64,000 nt of DNA from Jeotgalibacillus soli (GTDB lineage: Bacteria; Bacillota; Bacilli; Bacillales; Jeotgalibacillaceae), in the NCBI RefSeq assembly GCF_000829435.1, contig NZ_JXRP01000019.1, positions 434,001-498,000 on the forward strand, read 5' to 3'. A model generated the notes under the pieces. That model was not told the origin of the DNA and searched no databases. It saw nothing but the letters and a program-made list of their open reading frames with translations. Positions 1 through 8,241 of the stretch are shown here, piece after piece. The position numbers and the translations under genes are program-made. Position 1 is the first letter of the stretch. The number at the start of each line of letters is the position of its first letter.

Positions 1-295
1 GGCGAAGTCCTTGGCTCTCTGTTTGATTCGCCAAAATGGAAGTCGCTTCAACAATGGAGATGCCTGCCTGTATTAATGTTGAAAACTGCCGACAGTACAT
101 AACAAAATCTTGCTGTTTTACCGGAGAGCCAATAGAGATCTCTTTATGTAAAATACTCTGGGACTCTGTGACTTCACGAGGGTTAATCCCCTGATCACGA
201 AGCTTTAATATGGCGTGCCTTTCACTTACTGCATCTACTGTTCCTTTTTTTAAGATTCCTTTCGCTGTTCTGCCAATATATTTATAGATGGTCAT
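1..295 (-). CDS. pilC: Type IV pilus inner-membrane platform protein PilC, N-terminal part (cut by window edge)
   Basis: This is the 5' end of a type II secretion F family gene; about 98 codons are visible before the window ends. The family forms the inner-membrane platform on which the PilB and PilT motors act. The reading starts MTIYKYIGRTAKG, a typical opening of the family, and continues into the first T2SSF domain (FVMYCRQFSTLIQAGI). The ATG overlaps the pilT stop codon by four bases (ATGA), so the two are translationally coupled. Family assignment is firm; PilC rather than ComGB is inferred from the adjacent pilB and pilT. Confidence 0.88.
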   Translation of the reverse strand, partial: MTIYKYIGRTAKGILKKGTVDAVSERHAILKLRDQGINPREVTESQSILHKEISIGSPVKQQDFVMYCRQFSTLIQAGISIVEATSILANQTESQGLR

Positions 296-1338
296 TCAAA
301 GCCACCGTTATTTAAATAGAATTTCACATCGTCCATTGCAACCTCTCTTGCCGCTAGCAAGACTTGTATAGACATCGACAAAGTATGCATGCCATCAGCT
401 CGGCTCATTTGAAGAACATTTGGAATTTGATATGTTTTTCCACTTCTTATTAAATTTGCAATGGATGGTGTATTCATCAAGACCTCTGTTGCAGCGACTC
501 TCCCCTTACCATTTAGTTTTGGAAATAGCCGCTGTGAAACAACTCCTTGCAATACCGATGCAAGTTGTACACGAATTTGCCCCTGTTGATGCGGCTCAAA
601 AACATCGATAATGCGATCAACCGTTTGTGCTGCTCCGCTCGTGTGCAACGTTGCTAAAACAAGATGACCAGTTTCTGCTGCCGTAATAGCAGTGGAAATG
701 GTCTCTAAATCTCGCATTTCTCCTACTAGAATAATATCTGGATCCTGCCGCAGAGCCGCTCTAAGACCACTTGAGAAGCTATGTGTGTCAAGCCCAATCT
801 CTCTTTGATTGACGATCGAACGTTCATGCTGATGTAAATATTCAATGGGGTCTTCAAGTGTAATGATATGCTTTGCTTGACGATGATTGATGAAGTCAAT
901 CATCGCTGCAAGTGTTGTTGATTTCCCCGATCCCGTAGGACCTGTCACTAGAATCAGTCCTTGCGGCTTCAAAACGAGATCTCTAACAATTAGGGGCATT
1001 TTCAACTCTTCAAAGGATGGAATTTTATCCGTAATAATCCTGATTGCTATTCCCACCGAATTACGCTGATGGTATGCATTAACACGATAGCGGGAAACAT
1101 TCGGAATGCTGTAGCTGCAATCAATCTCCCCTTTTTCAATGAATTCATTTAAACGATGCTCAGGAATTATTTTTTCTGCCATTAGCATCAATTCGGCTGG
1201 TGTAAATTGTTCTTGCCCTATAACTTCTAAATCTCCATTCACCCGACAAATGGGGGGAGAAGCAACCGTTAAGTGCAGATCGGATGCATTTTTTTGGTGC
1301 GCCTGCATTAGAAGTTCATTTACATCATACCCACTCAA
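292..1338 (-). CDS. pilT: Type IV pilus retraction ATPase PilT
   Basis: A cytoplasmic hexameric ATPase that depolymerises pili and powers twitching. The 348-residue length is standard. Walker A GPTGSGKS is at residues 133-140, the Walker B/Asp-box region DIILVGEMRD at 201-210, and the His-box HLVLATLHT near 225. The C-terminal SIANLIRSGK resembles the AIRNLIR motif needed for retraction, which separates PilT from PilB/GspE proteins. The start is a TTG with an AAGGTGG ribosome site 8 bases upstream; no ATG is better placed. It lies 13 bases after pilB and overlaps pilC by four bases, so the three are one operon. Confidence 0.93.
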   Translation of the reverse strand: MSGYDVNELLMQAHQKNASDLHLTVASPPICRVNGDLEVIGQEQFTPAELMLMAEKIIPEHRLNEFIEKGEIDCSYSIPNVSRYRVNAYHQRNSVGIAIRIITDKIPSFEELKMPLIVRDLVLKPQGLILVTGPTGSGKSTTLAAMIDFINHRQAKHIITLEDPIEYLHQHERSIVNQREIGLDTHSFSSGLRAALRQDPDIILVGEMRDLETISTAITAAETGHLVLATLHTSGAAQTVDRIIDVFEPHQQGQIRVQLASVLQGVVSQRLFPKLNGKGRVAATEVLMNTPSIANLIRSGKTYQIPNVLQMSRADGMHTLSMSIQVLLAAREVAMDDVKFYLNNGGFE

Positions 1339-1351
1339 CCATCATCCCACC

Positions 1352-3016
1352 TTAATCTAATGTAGCGACGCGAAAAACTTCCTCTGTTGTTGTCAGCCCT
1401 TCTTTTACCTTCTGTAGACCATCATCAAGAAGCATTTTCATATCATTCTTTCGTAGATACGCTCGAGTTTCACTTACACTTGCACGCTGTAAAATAAATT
1501 GTTTTATTTGTTCATCTACGAGCAATACCTCATGAATGGCCATCCTCCCGCGGTAGCCCGTATTGTCACATACTGGACAGCCCTTGCCTCTTTGAATAAA
1601 TTCTACCGTTAACCCTCTTGCTAAAAATAACTCTTTTTCACGATCAGTTGGTGGATGCTGCTCTGTACAACTTGTACAAATTCTTCTAACAAGCCGCTGC
1701 GCCACAACCCCTATAACAGAAGAAGAGACAAGAAATGGCTCAACTCCCATGTCATTTAAACGAGCAATCGATTCCATTGCACTATTTGTATGCAGTGTAC
1801 TAACAACAAGGTGTCCGGTTAATGATGCCCGAATGGAGATTTGAGCCGTTTCTAAGTCGCGAATCTCACCGATCATGACAATATCTGGATCTTGCCTTAG
1901 GATGGACCGAAGCCCACTCGCAAAGGTCAGCCCCACATCCTCATTCACCTGAATTTGATTAATTCCTTTCACCTGATACTCGACTGGATCCTCAACTGTA
2001 ATAATGTTCACATCATCAGAGTTTAATTCGGTAAGTGCAGCATATAAAGTGGAGGATTTTCCTGATCCTGTTGGGCCCGTAATTAATACCATTCCATTAG
2101 GCTGCTTAATCATTTTTTTGAATTTCTCCAAATTACTCTTTGTAAAGCCAAGCTGACTAATATCATTTAACGTACTGTTTAAATCCAACAGTCTCATCAC
2201 TACTTTTTCACCGTAAATCGTCGGTAAGGTAGATACACGAATATCCACTTGATTAAAATTAATGACGGAATTAATACGGCCGTCTTGAGGCACACGATTT
2301 TCAGTAATATTTAAATTCCCCATGATTTTTATTCTGGCAGTCACTACACTTTGCATGTGCTTAGGCAATGTTCGCTCTGTCCGCAGAATTCCGTCTACTC
2401 TGTAGCGAACCTTAACCTCTGTTTCGTGAGGATCTAAATGAATATCGCTTGCTCTTTGGGCAACGCCAGCGGCAATAATTTGATTCACAAGATGGACCAT
2501 CGGCGAGTCTTCGTCTGTAATGTCCGTATCTTTTGCTAAATCATTTACATTAAAGTTGCTCATTGCGGCTTCCACCGAATCATTTAAATCAAAATACTTC
2601 GTTATCGTTCGATACAGCTCTTCCTTTGTCGTGATGCTAGGTTCTATTTGACAACCGGTAGCCATTCTAAGCTCTTCAATCGCAAAAAAGTCCATCGGAT
2701 CAGCCATGGCAACAAAAAGGCGATTTTTTTCTCTCCGATAAGGCATGATCTGATGTCGTTTTGCTAATTCCTTGGGAACGAGCTGAACAAGCTCCAAATC
2801 AATAGTAAATTGGTTAAGATGCACGTAAGGAATACCAAGCTGAATCTCGAGCACTTTAATCAGCTGCTGCTCTGTTAAAAATTCTTCTTTAATTAAAAAA
2901 TCTCCTAATTTTTCATCAGTGCTTTTTTCCTCTAGGGCATACCGAAGCTGTTGATCATTTATCAAGCCAGATTCTACAAGCAAATCCCCTATCCGCTTTC
3001 GTTTTAGCATACTCAT
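1352..3016 (-). CDS. pilB: Type IV pilus assembly ATPase PilB (GspE family)
   Basis: The extension motor of the pilus. An N-terminal MshEN/GspE_N domain (residues about 1-150) precedes the ATPase. Walker A GPTGSGKS is at 314-321, the Asp box near 377-388 and the His box near 402-410. A zinc-binding tetracysteine is formed by C447, C450, C480 and C483, a GspE/PilB hallmark absent from PilT. The open frame runs further upstream to 3250, but that part overlaps the previous gene. GGAGG lies 6 bases before the ATG at 3016, giving 554 residues beginning MSMLKRKR. The protein belongs to the pilB-pilT-pilC operon. Confidence 0.93.
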   Translation of the reverse strand: MSMLKRKRIGDLLVESGLINDQQLRYALEEKSTDEKLGDFLIKEEFLTEQQLIKVLEIQLGIPYVHLNQFTIDLELVQLVPKELAKRHQIMPYRREKNRLFVAMADPMDFFAIEELRMATGCQIEPSITTKEELYRTITKYFDLNDSVEAAMSNFNVNDLAKDTDITDEDSPMVHLVNQIIAAGVAQRASDIHLDPHETEVKVRYRVDGILRTERTLPKHMQSVVTARIKIMGNLNITENRVPQDGRINSVINFNQVDIRVSTLPTIYGEKVVMRLLDLNSTLNDISQLGFTKSNLEKFKKMIKQPNGMVLITGPTGSGKSSTLYAALTELNSDDVNIITVEDPVEYQVKGINQIQVNEDVGLTFASGLRSILRQDPDIVMIGEIRDLETAQISIRASLTGHLVVSTLHTNSAMESIARLNDMGVEPFLVSSSVIGVVAQRLVRRICTSCTEQHPPTDREKELFLARGLTVEFIQRGKGCPVCDNTGYRGRMAIHEVLLVDEQIKQFILQRASVSETRAYLRKNDMKMLLDDGLQKVKEGLTTTEEVFRVATLD

Positions 3017-3032
3017 CACCTTCCTCCAAATC

Positions 3033-4337
3033 TTACTTACTGTCAGAAGAAATAACGCGATCAGGCGTTTCCTTTGTCCCAGGACCGACTTCCTGGTCAT
3101 TAAAAGCCTTGTCAGATGGTATCTCCATATTTTCCGAATCCACCAACTCATTTGATTGATCAGAGAGTACACGAATCTCCTGTTCGAGTTCTTGCTCCTT
3201 CGTATAGGAAGAAACCTCGATAACGGTTGGAACCGGAGCATAAAAATCACGACTTATTCGATCAGAGGACAGTGTTTCTCCATTTGATGAAACCATCAGG
3301 CGGATCGTTTCTACTCTCTGTCCATTAACGCCCTGTTGTATAAGCTGTTCTTCCCCAGCTTGAAGGTTATTTGTAAATCGCCGAATAATTCTTGGTTCAA
3401 CTTCTGTATCTTCAACCACTTTGACTTGATAGGCTGCATCTAAAGGAAGACTAGAAAATGTCATTACCAATCGAGAATCGTTGATCACAGCCTGAATGGT
3501 CAGCGGAAATGGATTAGGGTTATGTAACCGCAAATCCCTTTGTGTAATTGGACTAATTTCAGCTTCCATTCCAGGATCAGTATAAGAAGGAATTGCACTT
3601 TGGGCATGGCGCTCTAAAATTTTAAGATTTGTTTGAAGAGCTCCCCCATACAATCCAGAAGCCAATATATTCAAAATACTTGAATCATCTCCATTTTCCT
3701 TCAGCCATTCTAGCATTGAAAAATTACTTCTCGCATGAATCTGGACACCATCAAATAATGAAACGAGCTTAATTAGGGCCGGGTCATCATATGGTACATC
3801 CACTGAATGCGTTGCAACGATCTCTCCCACGGAAGAAGCATTCTTTTTTTCGACTGCTTGTATTGTTTCGTTACTTAAAGATCCAGCTGCAAACTCCAGC
3901 TGAGCTATTGTTTTTTTTATTTCAATAATAGAAAAAAGCGGCTCTAGCATTTTTGTATCATCTAAATACACAGTGAGCATTATTTTCTTTTCTTCGTTTC
4001 TCGACTTGAACGAATACCATGGCGCTTCTATTTTATCCTTATTCATTTGTATAGTTTGCTCCAGATCAAAGACAAACACTTCTCTTGGAATGGTTACATC
4101 GCCTCCAGAATATGAAAGCTCTAAGTCTCTGCCGGATTGCCATGCGGAAATCTCAGACATTAAGTAACTCCTTACTTCGTCCACTGAACTGGCAGGAATA
4201 ATAACCCCTCCATTTATATATGTAAAATCCGATTCTGTTGCACTTACAGGAAACACAGCCACTAATTTTATCACAGCCACATAGGAAAGTGTTAAAAGTA
4301 ACATTAATACAACAGCTAATTTATACCATTTTTTCAC
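3033..4337 (-). CDS. Membrane-anchored VanW-like / G5-domain protein
   Basis: One N-terminal membrane helix (about residues 4-28) anchors a 434-residue protein whose bulk lies outside the cell. The middle (about 210-310) resembles the VanW domain: FSMLEWL, GLYGGALQTNLKILERHAQSA, and a DLRLHNPNPFPLTI stretch. A G5-like segment follows (about 315-390), and the tail is acidic and low in complexity. G5 domains are linked to binding of N-acetylglucosamine-containing polymers. I chose the GTG at 4337 because AGGGGG lies 7 bases upstream; the upstream ATG at 4367 has no such site. It is the first gene of the pil operon, so a role in anchoring or passing pili through the wall is an inference. Confidence 0.75.
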   Translation of the reverse strand: MKKWYKLAVVLMLLLTLSYVAVIKLVAVFPVSATESDFTYINGGVIIPASSVDEVRSYLMSEISAWQSGRDLELSYSGGDVTIPREVFVFDLEQTIQMNKDKIEAPWYSFKSRNEEKKIMLTVYLDDTKMLEPLFSIIEIKKTIAQLEFAAGSLSNETIQAVEKKNASSVGEIVATHSVDVPYDDPALIKLVSLFDGVQIHARSNFSMLEWLKENGDDSSILNILASGLYGGALQTNLKILERHAQSAIPSYTDPGMEAEISPITQRDLRLHNPNPFPLTIQAVINDSRLVMTFSSLPLDAAYQVKVVEDTEVEPRIIRRFTNNLQAGEEQLIQQGVNGQRVETIRLMVSSNGETLSSDRISRDFYAPVPTVIEVSSYTKEQELEQEIRVLSDQSNELVDSENMEIPSDKAFNDQEVGPGTKETPDRVISSDSK

Positions 4338-4870
4338 TCTATATCCCCCTATGCATTCTATACCCATTTAATAGTCATTTTGACTCTTTTTTTGTGAAAT
4401 TTAGTTACTAATGAATTAAAAACCAAAGCACTAAAATATATAAGGCTTTCTGCTTGACTAAGAAAAAAGCTTATATACCAATATATTATAATTATAGTTA
4501 TATTTTTTTATAAAACAACAATATACAACTTTTTGAACTTTTCATTTAATATGGCACAAAAGATACATAGTCATTTGGTGATTATTTTATGAAAAATATA
4601 GTGATTTACAGAAGTGATAAATCATCCGAAAATGATTTGAGGGTGCTTTTTGCACTATGCTGTTTAAGGAAAAGGATTACACATTAGATGTAATACCACC
4701 TGTTTAGGTGAAAAATCGGAGTGAATGATTATAATAGAGAATTTTTAGCAATGTTAACTAACTGAAGAATGAATCATAGATCGATTCATTGTTTTATAAT
4801 AGGTAATAATTTCATTTATTCAAGCTATAGTCGTAAAGTGCAGCTAGCATGCTAACTCACTGCACTAGTA
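4338..4870. other. AT-rich intergenic region upstream of the pil operon
   Basis: About 530 bases without a convincing gene. It is very AT-rich, especially 4430-4560, and presumably carries the promoter of the VanW-pilBTC operon. A short inverted repeat (AATGAATC / GATTCATT, 7-base loop) lies near 4767-4790 but has no T-run, so I do not call it a terminator. No riboswitch consensus, including the c-di-GMP class, was recognised despite the neighbouring diguanylate cyclase. Confidence 0.5.
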
Positions 4871-6583
4871 TTATTTCATATATTGAGCTACACGATTGCG
4901 TCCTGCTCTTTTAGCACCTACATATAATGCACGATCCGCATTTCGAAGAAGGGTGAGGGCAGAGTCGGTATCCTCAGGTGCAGTGGAAATTCCCATACTT
5001 ACCGTTATTCTAACCTGTATTTCCTGCCTTACTTCACTTAAATCATTTAGCGTTTTAAATACACAATCTTCAATTTTTCTGCGAATTTGTTCAGCTAACT
5101 CGATTGTTTGATTTTTAGAAATATTGTCTAAAAGAATAACGAATTCCTCTCCCCCATATCGTGCAACTACTCCTTCATTGCCAATGACATTTGATAAGAT
5201 GCGAGCAATATCCTGTAAGATGTCATTCCCGCTTTGATGACCATATGTATCATTGATATTTTTAAAGTGGTCAATATCTAACAGGATTAGTGACAGCTGT
5301 CGAACACTGCCATTCATAAGCTCATCAAATTTGTCGTGAAGCAACTCATCAAAACGGCGGTAATTGTATAGACCCGTTAACGCGCAGTGTTCACTCTTTA
5401 TAATTGCAGTCTGGTAATTGCGTGCATTTTGGATTGCGACTGCTAGGTGGGAGCATAGCAAATCAACTATCGGTAAAATATGTGGTTTATAGGCATTTTT
5501 CCTCTTAGAAGCTACCATCAAAACAGCCACTGTTCTTTGGTTTCGCTGTATTGGAACTGATAGGACACTCTCAACATCTGAAGGAATATATTCTTTGACA
5601 GCGTCTCCCCAGCTTCTTTTTTTATTTAGAAACGCAGCTTGTCCACTATGCCAAACTTTCCCGCTAATTCCTTCATTACGCTGAATCGAACGAAGAGTAT
5701 TATCCATCCTTTTTCCATTTTCAACCCTCTTTATAAGAACAAGTTCATTCTCATTTGTGGATACATCCAAGATATAAGCATAATCAACCTGCATTAGGTC
5801 AGACAGCTTATCAATAAACAAATCTAATACTTCGTCTACTTTCAGCTGCGAAGTTAACTGATGTCCAATTTCTCCCGCTCGCACTAAATCTTCCTTCAAA
5901 CTTTCAGAATGGTTATAAAGTCTTAAAATAATTGTCAGAGCAATAAAAGGAAGACCGATAAACAGTGTTGATGCGAAACCGATTGCACTTTGCAAAAAAT
6001 ATAGAGAAACTCCATATGGAAGACTCAGGAGCATTGCAAGGTAATCCAGCTTTGAATCCTGGTTAATGAAAGAATACCGATTCCCTTTAAAATGATTGAA
6101 AATATAAAGAAATACATCATTTACTAACACTTGTAAGAACATATACAAAAATGAGGCTAAAGTCAGTGATATCAATGAACTTTCTTCTTGTACAATCCCT
6201 ATTCCATAAAAGGTTAATCCAGCAATAAAACTGCTTATCATAAACATGATTGAGTTTAAAGGGTATCGATAAATATTTTCTAATGTCATTTTGGATCTGA
6301 ATAGTAAAAACAACACAGCAATTTGCATTAATAATAATTCAAAAAACAAACCATACGTTAAGAATGCCGCTAAACTTACCCAACGAATAATAAAGATCTT
6401 ACTTTCTCTTATCTGATAAGGAATGACCGAAATCAGAATGGCTAAGATTATAAGACTAACCGGTTCCCACAAGGAACTGAATGATGGTGGATAGCTCACA
6501 TAAGAGTACCATAGACCTAAAGGTAAAAATACAATCCACATATACCATAGGACTCTTTTAATCGAAATAGATAATTCCACCAT
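4871..6583 (-). CDS. Membrane diguanylate cyclase: multi-TM sensor, GAF, GGDEF
   Basis: Makes cyclic di-GMP from two GTP. Six to eight hydrophobic segments fill residues 10-220 (a MASE-like sensor), a GAF domain spans about 240-390, and the catalytic GGDEF domain spans 400-570. The signature is GGEEF at 477-481, with LDIDHFKNIND near 435, so the enzyme should be active. The RxxD inhibitory site usually found just before this motif is not present (GNEG there), which suggests no classical product inhibition. It is a lone gene between folC and the pil operon. A functional link to pili is plausible because c-di-GMP often controls type IV pili, but only proximity supports it. Confidence 0.9.
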   Translation of the reverse strand: MVELSISIKRVLWYMWIVFLPLGLWYSYVSYPPSFSSLWEPVSLIILAILISVIPYQIRESKIFIIRWVSLAAFLTYGLFFELLLMQIAVLFLLFRSKMTLENIYRYPLNSIMFMISSFIAGLTFYGIGIVQEESSLISLTLASFLYMFLQVLVNDVFLYIFNHFKGNRYSFINQDSKLDYLAMLLSLPYGVSLYFLQSAIGFASTLFIGLPFIALTIILRLYNHSESLKEDLVRAGEIGHQLTSQLKVDEVLDLFIDKLSDLMQVDYAYILDVSTNENELVLIKRVENGKRMDNTLRSIQRNEGISGKVWHSGQAAFLNKKRSWGDAVKEYIPSDVESVLSVPIQRNQRTVAVLMVASKRKNAYKPHILPIVDLLCSHLAVAIQNARNYQTAIIKSEHCALTGLYNYRRFDELLHDKFDELMNGSVRQLSLILLDIDHFKNINDTYGHQSGNDILQDIARILSNVIGNEGVVARYGGEEFVILLDNISKNQTIELAEQIRRKIEDCVFKTLNDLSEVRQEIQVRITVSMGISTAPEDTDSALTLLRNADRALYVGAKRAGRNRVAQYMK

Positions 6584-6654
6584 CCTATCCCAACTCCATT
6601 TTCATATGATAATAGTCATAATATTTATAATTTTATCAAATCCTCCTTTTTCTG

Positions 6655-7968
6655 TCACTTATTATTTCGAATTCGAAGCATTATTCGTAAATCTGCTGAT
6701 ATAGATGAAAGAAAATAAAGAGACCCTGTGATTACAAGCAGTTCATCAGAAGGATCTTTTAGAAGATGATTCTCTACCCATTTTTGCCAATTTACGATTG
6801 ATTTTTGCTGATGGCTGCTAATCTCATACAGCGCTTCAGCAGCTGCAGCTCTCGGCAAATCAAATGATGTAAAAGCGATGCTAGTTCCCGCTTCATCCAA
6901 CATTGAAACCATTTTGCTTAAATCCTTATCCGCAACAGCAGCAAATAAAATATGAGCTTTTTTACCAGGAAAGATGCGATGTAATGTATGAACTAATGCT
7001 TCAATCCCTTCGACATTATGTGCACCGTCCATAACCACGATAGGAGATTGATTGACGATCTCCATTCTACCAGGCCAAAGTGCTTTTTTCATTCCAGTTC
7101 GTATCATATCCTCATTGAATAAAACACCCAGCTCTTCATGAATAAGTTGAAAGGTTTTAATCGCAAGGGAGGCATTTTCGATTTGATGCTCACCAACCAT
7201 CTGAATTTCTGCTTGTAAGGACTCCTCACCTTCCAAGTAAACAAATCGTTCACCAAGCTGCTCGAAAGGCTGAATGACTGCGTGAAAATTTTCCGAGTAA
7301 AAAAGGACAGGTGCATGCTGTTTCTTCGCAACCTCTTTAATGACCTCTTTTGCATCCTCTCGCTTAATATTCGCAACGACTGGAACAGACGTCTTTATAA
7401 TCCCTGCCTTTTCAAAAGCAATTTGCGTGTATGTATCACCGAGAATCGCCACATGATCTAAACCGATCGAAGTAATCACAGAAGCAATCGGGGATATAAT
7501 ATTGGTCGAATCCAATCTCCCACCCAGCCCCACTTCAATTAACACAATATCTACCGGGTTGATGTCTCCAAAATAAACAAACATCATCGCTGTGATCACT
7601 TCAAATTCTGTTGGGCTTCCTAGCTCACTTTCTTCCATTTGATTCGCCAGCGGTTCAATCATTTGAACAAGCTTTAGCCACTCTTCATCTGTTATGGGCA
7701 ATCCATTTACAGAAATTCGTTCATTAAACGTTTCAAAATATGGGGAAGTAAAGGTACCTACTGTTAATTTAGACGCTTGTAGAATCGAGCGAAGAAAGGT
7801 AACGGTCGAACCTTTTCCATTTGTCCCCCCAATATGGACTGCTTTCATCTTTTGTTCAGGATTTCCAAGCTGCTCCATCATCCATTCCATACGCTTTAAT
7901 CCTGGTTTAACACCTAATCTCAATCTTCCATGAATCCAGCTAATGGCTTCATCATATGTTTCAATCAT
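6655..7968 (-). CDS. folC: Folylpolyglutamate synthase / dihydrofolate synthase FolC
   Basis: Adds glutamate to folates with ATP. The P-loop GGTNGKGS (residues 47-54) and the mur-ligase-type fold identify it; 437 residues is normal. The frame could begin at 8028, but the ATG at 7968 has GAGAGG about 9 bases upstream and gives the usual family start MIETYDEAISWIHGRL. It follows valS as in B. subtilis. In B. subtilis the next genes are comC and spoIIB; here a diguanylate cyclase and a pil operon take that place. Confidence 0.94.
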   Translation of the reverse strand: MIETYDEAISWIHGRLRLGVKPGLKRMEWMMEQLGNPEQKMKAVHIGGTNGKGSTVTFLRSILQASKLTVGTFTSPYFETFNERISVNGLPITDEEWLKLVQMIEPLANQMEESELGSPTEFEVITAMMFVYFGDINPVDIVLIEVGLGGRLDSTNIISPIASVITSIGLDHVAILGDTYTQIAFEKAGIIKTSVPVVANIKREDAKEVIKEVAKKQHAPVLFYSENFHAVIQPFEQLGERFVYLEGEESLQAEIQMVGEHQIENASLAIKTFQLIHEELGVLFNEDMIRTGMKKALWPGRMEIVNQSPIVVMDGAHNVEGIEALVHTLHRIFPGKKAHILFAAVADKDLSKMVSMLDEAGTSIAFTSFDLPRAAAAEALYEISSHQQKSIVNWQKWVENHLLKDPSDELLVITGSLYFLSSISADLRIMLRIRNNK

Positions 7969-8028
7969 AGTCTTCTTCCTCTCTTCACTTAAAACTTGAT
8001 TTTGTAAAACGTGTCTGTTAATTCCCAC

Positions 8029-8150
8029 TCCATCCAGACGCTCGCTTTCCGCGGGGCGGGCGGTACGCCTCCCAGGTCTCAGCCCAGTCTCACCTGTCCT
8101 GATTTAGCCCGCAAGAGTCTCGCTTATCCGTTCCAATCAATGCTGTAAAA
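8029..8150. repeat. GC-rich dispersed repeat of a type common in Bacillus genomes
   Basis: The stretch from about 8035 contains CGCTTTCCGCGGGGCGGGCGG, then CTCCCAGGTCTCAGCC and CTCACCTGTCC, and ends with GAGTCTCGCTTATCCGTTCC. I recognise this arrangement as a non-coding dispersed element seen in intergenic spaces of many Bacillaceae. It is far richer in GC than its surroundings and holds no reading frame. Only one copy is in the window, so repetition itself is known from other genomes and not shown here. Confidence 0.55.
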
Positions 8151-8203
8151 ACATCAACAATGGACTTTAACATAACTTAAAACTTAAATCAGGCTGTATT
8201 TCT

Positions 8204-8236
8204 AAAAAAGCGGACAGAGCGTTTGCCCGTCCGCTT
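8204..8236 (-). terminator. Rho-independent terminator of valS
   Basis: Perfect 8-base stem AAGCGGAC / GTCCGCTT with a 13-base loop, followed by a short T-run on the minus strand, directly after the valS stop codon. Confidence 0.85.
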
Positions 8237-8241
8237 ATATC

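Noticed and set aside
3017-3250. N-terminal extension of the PilB frame
   Set aside because: It overlaps the VanW/G5 gene in another frame, and GGAGG lies directly before the ATG at 3016.
4767-4790. Inverted repeat AATGAATC / GATTCATT as terminator of the diguanylate cyclase
   Set aside because: It lies after the gene but has no T-run on the minus strand and only weak AT pairing.
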